Shown piece by piece: positions 7,972 to 15,825 of a stretch of DNA of 25,024 bases. Below the pieces are notes generated by a model. It had not been told where the DNA came from. It ran no database searches and saw only the letters and a program-made list of their open reading frames with translations. A program made the position numbers and the translations under genes. The stretch's first letter is position 1. Every line of letters begins with the position of its first letter. Source of the DNA: UBA2588 sp964343075 (GTDB lineage: Bacteria; Chloroflexota; Dehalococcoidia; Lucifugimonadales; UBA3495); assembly GCA_964343075.1 (NCBI GenBank), contig CAYFGT010000018.1, positions 1 to 25,024 on the forward strand, given 5' to 3'.

Positions 7972-8897
7972 CTGCAGGCTCTCTCGAAAATATCTCGTTG
8001 GAGATAAGTTTCCCGTTCGATCTACAATTGACTGCTGGAAACTCAAACTACAACGGGCTCGACCTTACAAATGAAGGTCTATTCTCTCATATAAGAGCAA
8101 TATTACCTGCTCCTGAGGAATCTCCTGTTCTGGTTAAGTTAACCCAAAAACTTAACGATCCTTACAGCCCCGTATCATGCCAAATCATCGCAGGCACTTT
8201 AGATTCAGACATGAAATATTTGGTCAAAAATAAGCTTGAATGGATACTTGGGATGGATCAAGACATTAAGGGATTTTATGAACTCTGCCAAGACGATCCC
8301 GTCATGAGTAAAGTCATTCAATCACACACAGGATTCCATAACACTCGAAGTACTGATCTGTACGAATCCCTAGTAATATCTGTACTCGGTCAGCAAATTT
8401 CAAACAAAGTTGCCATCGTTATCAGGCGTGGATTTACTCAAGCTTTTGGGAGTAGCGTTGAATATGATGGCCAATCATTCTGGACATATCCAGATCCAGT
8501 CAAGATTGCCAATTCAACTATAGAAGAATTGATGAAGCTGAAGCTAAGTGGCAGAAAATCCGAATATGTACAAAACATCGCTCATGCACATCTTGAAGGA
8601 TACTTGGATCTTGACCTTTTTGCACATTTGAGCAACCAAGAAGTAATAGATCATTTATGTAAAATAAAAGGCGTGGGAAGATGGACAGCCCAATGGTCCC
8701 TGTCTCGAGGCATCGGCAGGACAGACATCTTTCCTGAAGGAGATCTAGTCTTAAACAAATTAATCGCGCACCATTATCTACATACTGACGAAATAAATCT
8801 CAAAACGATAAATGAATACTCAAAAAACTGGAAACCATTTCGGACGACAGCAGCAGGATACCTTTACAAGATTTTAACCACCCCAGAATTACAATAA
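7968..8897 (+). CDS. AlkA-like DNA-3-methyladenine glycosylase (HhH-GPD)
   Basis: This 309-residue protein probably removes alkylated bases from DNA as a monofunctional glycosylase. The C-terminal half carries the helix-hairpin-helix motif LCKIKGVGRWTAQW (about residue 230). It continues into DIFPEGDLVLNK, where Asp259 matches the catalytic Asp of E. coli AlkA. ISVLGQQISNKVA is the expected first helix of the HhH-GPD fold. The N-terminal 100 residues fit the less conserved AlkA N-domain. It starts within the stop codon of the amidohydrolase gene (ATGA), so translation is likely coupled even though the functions look unrelated. No Ada-type regulator or second repair gene adjoins it. Confidence 0.88.
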   Translation: MTAGSLENISLEISFPFDLQLTAGNSNYNGLDLTNEGLFSHIRAILPAPEESPVLVKLTQKLNDPYSPVSCQIIAGTLDSDMKYLVKNKLEWILGMDQDIKGFYELCQDDPVMSKVIQSHTGFHNTRSTDLYESLVISVLGQQISNKVAIVIRRGFTQAFGSSVEYDGQSFWTYPDPVKIANSTIEELMKLKLSGRKSEYVQNIAHAHLEGYLDLDLFAHLSNQEVIDHLCKIKGVGRWTAQWSLSRGIGRTDIFPEGDLVLNKLIAHHYLHTDEINLKTINEYSKNWKPFRTTAAGYLYKILTTPELQ

Positions 8898-8959
8898 TGC
8901 AATCTGGTTTATTAAAATCAAATATTCTGATAGATTACACTCAATAAACAGTACTTTAC

Positions 8960-8966
8960 AGGAGGA
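8960..8966 (+). promoter_or_regulatory. Strong Shine-Dalgarno site of the CMD-family gene
   Basis: AGGAGGA lies 3-4 nt before the ATG at 8970 and is the best match to anti-Shine-Dalgarno pairing in the window. It fixes the start and suggests high expression compared with the many SD-poor genes around it. Confidence 0.8.
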
Positions 8967-8969
8967 ATA

Positions 8970-9530
8970 ATGGCACGATTAGATAAAGGAACCAAAACTC
9001 AAGTCCCTCAAGGACAAGAACAAGCTTTCGACGAAATAGTGGAAAATTTAGGCTCCGTCCCTGCTTTTGGTCCAGGATCTATTCTGATTCATGTCCCTGA
9101 ACTTAGTAAAAGAGCGACAGCACTGAACAGATATCTTAGATATGAATCCGCAGTCCCTAAAAAGATACAAGAATTCACAATGATCCTTACCGCTAGGCAT
9201 ATGGATTGTCAATACATTTGGAACGCACATGCACAATCGGCCATTGAATCAGGAGTAAGCGAAGAAATTGTCGAAGCTATACGTGAAGAAACTGAGCTTC
9301 CTCCATTGGATGATGACGAAAGAGCATTAGTAAATTATTGCAGAGCAATCAATACTAGTCATTACGCTAGCAGAGGCGAATATCAAGCGATGTTAGAACA
9401 ATTTGGGGAACAAGCTTTTATTGAAATCACGATGATCATAGGCAACTACACCATGCTGGCATTAGCAATCAACACATTCGAAAGCGACCTACCCCCAAAC
9501 CGAACCCAACCAATCCTTCCTGTGTGGTGA
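8970..9530 (+). CDS. Carboxymuconolactone decarboxylase (CMD/AhpD) family protein
   Basis: This 186-residue all-helical protein belongs to the CMD family. The core helix reads TARHMDCQYIWNAHAQSA (about residues 70-87). It resembles the decarboxylase-type motif (a basic residue, then Y-x-W-x-x-H) and lacks the CxxC of AhpD peroxidases. It keeps one Cys and the His. Some relatives open lactone-decarboxylation steps of aromatic degradation, but many have no known role, and no other aromatic pathway gene is near. A strong Shine-Dalgarno site (AGGAGGA, 8960-8966) sits just before the ATG. The gene appears to be its own unit: 72 nt separate it from the glycosylase gene and a hairpin terminator follows. 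Confidence 0.88.
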   Translation: MARLDKGTKTQVPQGQEQAFDEIVENLGSVPAFGPGSILIHVPELSKRATALNRYLRYESAVPKKIQEFTMILTARHMDCQYIWNAHAQSAIESGVSEEIVEAIREETELPPLDDDERALVNYCRAINTSHYASRGEYQAMLEQFGEQAFIEITMIIGNYTMLALAINTFESDLPPNRTQPILPVW

Positions 9531-9538
9531 AAACATAG

Positions 9539-9570
9539 ATAGAAGGATTAAGCGTAGTTAATCCTTCTAT
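9539..9570. terminator. Bidirectional hairpin terminator between the CMD gene and ffh
   Basis: A perfect 13-bp inverted repeat, ATAGAAGGATTAA (9539-9551) and TTAATCCTTCTAT (9558-9570), encloses a 6-nt loop GCGTAG. T-rich bases follow on each strand: TTTA on plus, and TGTTTT a few bases downstream on minus. It lies between the two convergent genes. The right arm contains the TAG stop codon of ffh, so the hairpin begins inside the coding end of that gene. Confidence 0.85.
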
Positions 9571-10901
9571 TTAAACATTCCCATCAATGACCTAGGGTTC
9601 TTAGTATTGGCAAACCGTTTCATCATTTTTTGAGTCTGCTTGAACTGACTCATCAATTGATTGATTTCTTGTGGACTAGTACCACTGCCCAAAGCTATCC
9701 TACGGCGCCTACTACCATTGATTATTTCGGGGTTTTGGCGTTCCTTTACTGTCATAGAATTGATGATTGCTTCCACATATTTGATTCGATCTTCATCCAC
9801 GTTATTCATCATGCCATTTTTGGCCATATGCGACATTCCAGGGATCATCTCAAATATTTGGCTCATAGGCCCCATTTTCTTCAAAGTTTGGATTTGCGAC
9901 AAAAAATCCTCAAAGGTAAAGGTATTATTTCGAAGTTTCTTTTCTAAATCTTTTGCATCTTCTTCAGTGATAGCATCTTGTGCCTTCTCAATAAGCGTCA
10001 GGACATCACCCATTCCTAAGATGCGTGAAGCAAGTCTGTCCGGGAAAAAATCCTCAAAATCACTCGGTTTCTCTCCTGTGCCCATTAGTTTTATTGGCAC
10101 TCCTGATACGCTTGTTATGGATAATGCTGCTCCACCCCTAGCATCACCATCCATCTTTGTCATTATCAAGCCGGTTAATGACAATCTCTCATTAAATTCT
10201 TGAGCAACATTAACAGCCTCCTGCCCAGTCATAGCGTCTACTACTAACAAGATTTCCAGTGGATCACATATTGATTTAACTCGCTGTAGCTGATCCATCA
10301 GTTCATCATCAATGCTCAACCTTCCAGCGGTGTCCACTATCGCAAAATCAACACCCTTCGTTTTCGCTTCCTTTATACCGTTTTCAACCACCTGTTCGAC
10401 AGTTGCTGAATCAGGGTCTTCAGAATATACAGGCGCATCAATTTGTCTACCCAATGTGATCAACTGATCAATCGCTGCTGGACGTTGTAAGTCGGCTGCA
10501 ATCAGTAACGCATCATTGCCCTGTTTCCTTAATGACATCACTAATTTAGATGAAGTAGTGGTCTTGCCAGACCCTTGAAGTCCTACCATCATGATTACAC
10601 TCGGTTTATCCGAGGATTGCCGTATTGAATGTATATCACCACTCAAAATTCCTGTTAATTCTTCATTAACTATTTTGATGACTTGTTGGCCAGGAGTAAG
10701 GCTTTCTATAACCTTTTCTCCAATCGCTTTCTCTTTAATATTTTCCACAAAAGACTTTGCGACTCTAAAGTTAACATCAGCCTCAAGTAGCGAACGTCTT
10801 ACATCTGACAGTGCTTCATCTAAATCTTTTTCGGTAACCCGGCCTTTCTTAGTGATTTGAGCTAATGTATTGGTAAGCCTAGAACTTAAACTGTCAAACA
10901 T
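9567..10901 (-). CDS. ffh: Signal recognition particle GTPase Ffh (SRP54)
   Basis: Ffh binds signal sequences and 4.5S RNA and delivers ribosomes making membrane proteins to FtsY. The N domain (about 1-90) is followed by the GTPase domain with GLQGSGKTTT (near 108), DTAGR (near 190) and TKMDGDARGG (near 249). The methionine-rich M domain ends with MSQFKQTQKMMKRFANTK. The RNA-binding stretch is SRRRRIALGSGTS. The 444-residue length is typical. ATG 10901 was chosen over an in-frame TTG one codon earlier because GGAG lies 6 nt before the ATG but only 3 nt before the TTG. The gene stands alone, divergent from sbcC, and its stop codon is part of the terminator hairpin. Confidence 0.97.
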   Translation of the reverse strand: MFDSLSSRLTNTLAQITKKGRVTEKDLDEALSDVRRSLLEADVNFRVAKSFVENIKEKAIGEKVIESLTPGQQVIKIVNEELTGILSGDIHSIRQSSDKPSVIMMVGLQGSGKTTTSSKLVMSLRKQGNDALLIAADLQRPAAIDQLITLGRQIDAPVYSEDPDSATVEQVVENGIKEAKTKGVDFAIVDTAGRLSIDDELMDQLQRVKSICDPLEILLVVDAMTGQEAVNVAQEFNERLSLTGLIMTKMDGDARGGAALSITSVSGVPIKLMGTGEKPSDFEDFFPDRLASRILGMGDVLTLIEKAQDAITEEDAKDLEKKLRNNTFTFEDFLSQIQTLKKMGPMSQIFEMIPGMSHMAKNGMMNNVDEDRIKYVEAIINSMTVKERQNPEIINGSRRRRIALGSGTSPQEINQLMSQFKQTQKMMKRFANTKNPRSLMGMFK

Positions 10902-10951
10902 CAATTTCTCCAGAAATTGTCAAAATAATATGTAAACTACGTGACAATCCA

Positions 10952-10981
10952 GTGACATATATATATTCAAGATTTTATACT
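10952..10981 (+). promoter_or_regulatory. Candidate sbcC promoter
   Basis: GTGACA (10952-10957, 5/6) and TATACT (10976-10981, 5/6) are separated by 18 nt. The start of transcription would be near 10988, giving a leader of about 38 nt before ATG 11026. No convincing promoter for ffh was found on the other strand of this 124-nt gap. Confidence 0.4.
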
Positions 10982-11025
10982 GTATCTTGCATCCTAATTC
11001 TACGTTATTAGATAGCAATTGTCAT

Positions 11026-13626
11026 ATGATTCCAATCACATTAAAATTACAAAACTTCATGTCATACCGAGAGAATGTTCCTGAGCTTGATTTCACGGGC
11101 ATGACAGTAGCGGCCTTATCAGGAAGGAACGGGCATGGGAAATCCGCCTTGCTTGACTCCATCACCTGGGCGTTATGGGGAAAATGCAGAGTAAGATCAG
11201 CAGATGATCTGGTTTCTTTGGGAGCAGAAGAAACCAGGGTGGAATTAACTTTTTCAACTTCTAATCAGATATATCGTGTGATTCGTAGCCACATAAAATC
11301 TGGCGGCAGAAGAAAAACTGGTGTTACTGACCTCCAACTGCAAATAGAGCAAACTGATCATTTCATACCAATTACAGAAGATAGCGTCAGGAACACACAA
11401 GCAAAAATAATTAATGTGATTAGCATGGACTATGACACATTCATAAATTCTGCCTTTCTCCTGCAAGGTCATTCAGATGAATTCACTAATAAAACGCCAT
11501 CCCAACGAAAAGAAATTTTAGCCAATATCTTAGGTTTAGGCATATATGACAAGTATCAGGAAGAAGCAAGAACACAACTAAACGAACTCACTAGCCACCT
11601 TCAAAATATCACTGGAGCTATGCAATACATAGAATCAGATATTGAAGCATTAAATCTAGATGAAGAATCACTCAATAAAGAAATGGAAACGGCATCTACT
11701 GAATTATCTAAATACAAAGACCAAAAATCACAAGCCGAAGCACAATTCAATTTGCAATCAGAGCAAGTCACCAAATCTGAAATCGAGATAAATCAACTAA
11801 ACCAAATGGCAGCAGCGATTTCTGGAATAGAAAACGATATAAGATTCTTGAACCGAGATCACGAGCAAAAACAGATTTTGTGTGACACTTTCGAAAGTCT
11901 CCTAGCCCAAGCAGATGACATTAACCAAAATTATTTGTTGTTTGAAAACTCCAAAAATGATTTAGAAAATCAGGAAAAAGAGCAAGCCAAATACATCCAA
12001 CTCCAATCTAAACTATCGGAAGTAGAGCTAACTATATCTAAATACCAAGTGTCTATCGAAGCCCAACTAAATCAAAAAATGTCAGAAATCAGTCGAAACG
12101 CAGATTTGGTCCGACAATTACCAGACTTATGCAATGAAAAAGAAAGGCTTGACGGTATGTTGCTGGATACAGCAGTACAAGAAAACTCAATTAATAGGTT
12201 TAAAGAGGAAGAAATCAAACTGACTTCACAAGTCAGTGAGGCTCAAACGTTGTCAGAGTTACATGAGGCTGAAGGGAAAGAAATTAAGCAAAAACTAGAT
12301 CTAATCGATCATTCGTCCACCGACATCCATCAATGTCCTTTATGTCAGTCTCAATTAGATCAATCATCTGTGGAAAATCTTAAGAATACCTATCTTGCAG
12401 AAATTGAGTCAAAACGAAATCAATATGTGAGAAATAAAACCTTAATCAGTACCTTAGCAGAAGAATTAACGAATGTGCAAACAAGTATTAAATCCGAAAC
12501 AGAACGATTAGAAAACGAGCGAAGCCGACTCGCATCCCAGATAACAATTATAAGCAAGCAAATTGAAGACATCAGCAAAGCAGAGAGGGAAATTATTAAG
12601 CTAAAAAACGACTGCGACATATTATCTACATCGCTTCACAAGCAAAACTTCCTGCCAGAAGAACAGCAAAAACGAAAAGCATTAACCCATCAACTTGAAG
12701 AATGTGTGTATAACGTGCAAACCATTGAAGCCCTGAGAGAATATTTGTCCAACAATCAGAATCACGCAGAACTTTATACGCAATTGTTATCAGCTAAATC
12801 GCAACAACCTGAAACTCAAAAACAAATCGAAGAACTTAAAATCCGGATTTCCCAAAAGCAGAGCGAACTTTCTGAAATATCGCAGAATGTGACCTCAATT
12901 GATTCCAAATTATCCTCTTTAGAACAACTGAAGCATGAATTAAACATCACTCAACAATCGTTAAATCAAATTAACGAGAATGTTCGACTGCAGGAAAACA
13001 ATATCCAAAATATCCAGTCACAAATCCAGCGAGCTACAGATTCAAAGAAAAAACTCCAGCAATTCCAATCAGATAAATCTAATACAGAAAATAAGCACAA
13101 AATATACACTGAAGTGTCTAATGCGTTTGGGAAGCAAGGCATCCAGGCAATGCTAATTGAATCCTTAATTCCGCAAATCGAAGAGGAAACCAATCAACTC
13201 TTATCTAAGATGACAGACAATAGACTCTATACAACTCTTGAAACCACCAGAGAACGCCGAACAGGTAAAGGGGATCCAATCGAAACTCTAGATATTAGCA
13301 TCGCTGACGAACTAGGGAAAAGATCTTACGAATCATACAGTGGAGGCGAGGCCTTCAGAATCAATCTTGCACTAAGAATTGCCTTGTCTAAAGTTCTTGC
13401 ACGACGCAGCGGAGCCTCATTACCTGTCTTATTTCTGGACGAAGGTTTTGGGACTCAGGATTCAATAGGAAGGGAAAAAATCTTGGACACCATCTCTGCT
13501 ATTAGCGATCAATTCGAAAAGATAATAGTGATCACTCATCTGGATGATCTTAAAGACGCATTCCCTACCCGTATTGAAGTGGTGAAGGATCAGACAGGAT
13601 CCTCCTATACAATCAACTCAGCCTAA
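11026..13626 (+). CDS. sbcC: SbcC/Rad50-like SMC-family ATPase
   Basis: This 866-residue protein has the Rad50/SbcC plan. The N-terminal ATPase half has Walker A GRNGHGKSALLD (near residue 36) and a Q-loop region SAFLLQGHSDEF. A long glutamine- and glutamate-rich coiled coil follows, broken by a zinc hook CPLC (near 437). The C-terminal half holds the ABC signature YSGGEAFRINLALR (near 770) and Walker B PVLFLDEGFGTQD (near 802). With the SbcD/Mre11 nuclease such proteins open and trim DNA ends and hairpins. The start at 11026 is preferred over an upstream TTG (10987), since MIPITLKLQNFMSY is where the family begins. No sbcD lies on either side: ffh is upstream and a convergent gene is 5 nt downstream. 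Confidence 0.93.
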   Translation: MIPITLKLQNFMSYRENVPELDFTGMTVAALSGRNGHGKSALLDSITWALWGKCRVRSADDLVSLGAEETRVELTFSTSNQIYRVIRSHIKSGGRRKTGVTDLQLQIEQTDHFIPITEDSVRNTQAKIINVISMDYDTFINSAFLLQGHSDEFTNKTPSQRKEILANILGLGIYDKYQEEARTQLNELTSHLQNITGAMQYIESDIEALNLDEESLNKEMETASTELSKYKDQKSQAEAQFNLQSEQVTKSEIEINQLNQMAAAISGIENDIRFLNRDHEQKQILCDTFESLLAQADDINQNYLLFENSKNDLENQEKEQAKYIQLQSKLSEVELTISKYQVSIEAQLNQKMSEISRNADLVRQLPDLCNEKERLDGMLLDTAVQENSINRFKEEEIKLTSQVSEAQTLSELHEAEGKEIKQKLDLIDHSSTDIHQCPLCQSQLDQSSVENLKNTYLAEIESKRNQYVRNKTLISTLAEELTNVQTSIKSETERLENERSRLASQITIISKQIEDISKAEREIIKLKNDCDILSTSLHKQNFLPEEQQKRKALTHQLEECVYNVQTIEALREYLSNNQNHAELYTQLLSAKSQQPETQKQIEELKIRISQKQSELSEISQNVTSIDSKLSSLEQLKHELNITQQSLNQINENVRLQENNIQNIQSQIQRATDSKKKLQQFQSDKSNTENKHKIYTEVSNAFGKQGIQAMLIESLIPQIEEETNQLLSKMTDNRLYTTLETTRERRTGKGDPIETLDISIADELGKRSYESYSGGEAFRINLALRIALSKVLARRSGASLPVLFLDEGFGTQDSIGREKILDTISAISDQFEKIIVITHLDDLKDAFPTRIEVVKDQTGSSYTINSA

Positions 13627-13631
13627 AGGGT

Positions 13632-15734
13632 CTAATTTACAGAGACAAACGCATGAGGTTGAATTAGAATTCGTGTACTCCCAGATTCATCAACTCTTTT
13701 TGTGATCAATTTGTGCTTAGCTTGTTCGGCCCAGCCGATGACATCATATATATTTAAAGCATCAGCTAATATAACCTCAACGAAAGAGGAGCCATCTTCT
13801 TCAATTTGCTTTGCTAATGCGGCTATCACGCCGGCACAATTCTTGCCTCTTCCATCAATGATTGCCCAACCAGAATCATTTACAGGCTTTGCCCCATTCC
13901 CGTTTGTATGACCATTACTATGACCATTACTATGACCATTGGTTCCGTTGGAATAGCCGGCATACACATCAATTTGGCCAGTCTTTCGTAGATCTAGCTG
14001 AGATTTAAAATGAGCTACTGCTTCCCATGCTACAGTCCTATCGCGATCTCCCGAAGAGCAAACAGCTCCTCTGACTCCTACAATATCTGGATTAATCCTC
14101 GCAAGCTCATCTAAATTGTCCAATTTCAAGTGCCCGGACAAAGCTGTACTCAAACCAGCTTGTTTTGCCTCTAACACCATCTGTTTCAATTGAGGTTCGG
14201 GAATGAAGTCAAATAAATTCCTGCCGTCCTTGACTAGTGTATCAATCAAGAACCCATCACATTCACCGTCTAAGGCCAACTTGACCATCAACATAGGATC
14301 CAACCCGTTTTCATAAAGTACATTATCTGCAAATAGTGATCCTATAAGTTTTGTGCCGAATCCTTTCAAGGCTCTGCGACATTCTCTCAAAATAAACACA
14401 GCCTCATCATAATCAGTCTCTATAAACCCAACTTTCACAGATGTCGCGTCCATAACTGCGGCGGCATGTACTGCCATAGCTACTGTACCTGCCTGGTTAG
14501 GGACTACTCCTAAAGTAACACTAACATGCTTTTTAGCTGCTATCTCTCGGCGCGCTTCAGCGACCAAACTAGGGTGAGCTGATCCAACGGCTGCCTCTTG
14601 TAAATTCTTCACATCTATAATATCCGCCCCACCTTTATCAGCCTCATATACTTCATCCATGTCTTGGGCGCTCACTAACAACATCATGCCTGATGAACCT
14701 GCATCAGCATTATTCAACCAAGCGGCGTGTTCTCTGTTGTTAATAGTTATTTTCTCTTCGGGCCGGTTGATTAAACCAACCGCTTCCAGATCTTTCTTCA
14801 GTTCTGCTTTTTCTTCGTAGGTTAAATCATTCAACGGCTTCCTAACATGCCCAGAACTTAATCCCATCAGTTCTCCCCAGTATTTGACCATGGCAACTGG
14901 TAGTGCTCCCCCACTTTTTTGTACCGTGTACCCCCACCATTTATCTGAAACTGCTTTAATTTCAGATAAATTCCGATCGTAAAATTCCTGGTCAAAGTCT
15001 CCTTTAGTTGCACGATCAATAAACTGCACGTAGTTGTTTCTACCGGGCAAATCAAATCGCCAATCAGATGTGTTAGCAAACATCACATGCTGTTGAAAAC
15101 CCAATTCTTTGCCTTTCGCAAATATCCATTCATCAGGAGTACTTATAAGAGCTTTTGATCCAGTAGTTATATGTGTCTTGATCGAAATTTGTTGATTGAA
15201 ACTTGCTTCTTTAACCCCTACTACGGATGGTATTGAGCATATTTGATCAAGTCCTTCGGGACTCATTACCATACCAAACTGCGGTGAGTTATAAAACATA
15301 ATAGCCAAGTTAGAATGGTTAGCCAGACCGTTGACGAACTCTATAACCTGTTCTTCAGTGTTTGTGACCATATAAGGTGGCGCTACAACCAACAGATCAA
15401 ACCCGCTATTTTCCGCCCGGTCAGCTAAAGCGATCATGTCTTTAAAAGAAGTATGAGTCACATGCGCAGCTATAGGCCATTTACCAGCTGCTTCGGAAGC
15501 AACAACATCCATCACTTGGCATCGTTCAGCGAATGACAAACTCCAGAATTCTCCCATTCCCCAAGTACAGCCACCACCGGTGGTTCCCAGTTCACGTGCA
15601 CGCCGTATGTTAGCTCTTATACTTTCTTCATCGATGTTATCGTCAGTGGTAAAAGGGGTTACAAAAGTTGTCCACTGACCTTTCAATGTTTGCCAAGCCC
15701 AGTCTTGAGCCTCATGTTTACTATAGGTCGCCAT
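13632..15734 (-). CDS. Three-domain fusion: DHDPS-family lyase + MfnB-like furan-phosphate synthase + TusA-like domain
   Basis: This 700-residue protein appears to join three domains. Residues 1-335 form a DHDPS/N-acetylneuraminate-lyase barrel with Tyr148 in FYNSP and Schiff-base Lys175 in GVKEASF. The GTTGE loop reads WGMGE and the usual Arg after YNxP is Phe, so it is unlikely to be true DapA. Residues 350-590 match UPF0264/MfnB, which makes a furan-aldehyde phosphate from two glyceraldehyde-3-phosphates. Lys376 in GGADIIDVKN equals the catalytic Lys27 of archaeal MfnB in spacing, and Lys502 lies in DTLVKDG. A linker of NGHS repeats follows. Residues 623-695 resemble TusA, with Cys633 in GRGKNCAGV (not CPxP) and DALNIYDVIGWAEQAKHKL. 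A clear GGAGG precedes the ATG by 8 nt. The gene follows mutM by 91 nt and converges on sbcC. The combined function is unknown. Confidence 0.85.
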   Translation of the reverse strand: MATYSKHEAQDWAWQTLKGQWTTFVTPFTTDDNIDEESIRANIRRARELGTTGGGCTWGMGEFWSLSFAERCQVMDVVASEAAGKWPIAAHVTHTSFKDMIALADRAENSGFDLLVVAPPYMVTNTEEQVIEFVNGLANHSNLAIMFYNSPQFGMVMSPEGLDQICSIPSVVGVKEASFNQQISIKTHITTGSKALISTPDEWIFAKGKELGFQQHVMFANTSDWRFDLPGRNNYVQFIDRATKGDFDQEFYDRNLSEIKAVSDKWWGYTVQKSGGALPVAMVKYWGELMGLSSGHVRKPLNDLTYEEKAELKKDLEAVGLINRPEEKITINNREHAAWLNNADAGSSGMMLLVSAQDMDEVYEADKGGADIIDVKNLQEAAVGSAHPSLVAEARREIAAKKHVSVTLGVVPNQAGTVAMAVHAAAVMDATSVKVGFIETDYDEAVFILRECRRALKGFGTKLIGSLFADNVLYENGLDPMLMVKLALDGECDGFLIDTLVKDGRNLFDFIPEPQLKQMVLEAKQAGLSTALSGHLKLDNLDELARINPDIVGVRGAVCSSGDRDRTVAWEAVAHFKSQLDLRKTGQIDVYAGYSNGTNGHSNGHSNGHTNGNGAKPVNDSGWAIIDGRGKNCAGVIAALAKQIEEDGSSFVEVILADALNIYDVIGWAEQAKHKLITKRVDESGSTRILIQPHAFVSVN
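13907..13942 (-). repeat. Three tandem 12-bp units encoding the NGHS linker
   Basis: The plus-strand unit TATGACCATTAC occurs at 13907-13918 and 13919-13930, and with its last two bases changed (GG) at 13931-13942. On the coding strand each unit gives Asn-Gly-His-Ser. Together with flanking Asn-Gly pairs it forms a flexible linker between the MfnB-like and TusA-like domains. Exact repeats of this kind can gain or lose units by replication slippage without breaking the frame. Confidence 0.9.
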
Positions 15735-15825
15735 TAATCATGCCTCCGTTTGTAGCATTATCACTCGTATATTAGTTATAAACTCTTGCACCATATTCCA
15801 TTTTATCACAGGTCATATGGCTTAT

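Noticed and set aside
13907..13942. CRISPR or mobile-element repeats
   Set aside because: The 12-bp units are directly adjacent without spacers and in frame, so they are a coding linker repeat. No other repeat array, transposase or integrase is present.
13632..15734. Gene simply being dapA
   Set aside because: The protein is more than twice DapA length, key DapA substrate residues are replaced, and no other lysine-pathway gene is near.
613..15734. A repair island made of mfd, alkA-like and sbcC genes (with mutM just beyond)
   Set aside because: The genes lie in separate transcription units mixed with housekeeping genes, so the clustering is probably chance.
15735..15825. Separate promoter for the fusion gene
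   Set aside because: Boxes such as GATAAT and TAATAT occur, but none has a good -35 at the right distance. The gap may be read through from mutM. Only the GGAGG ribosome site is convincing.
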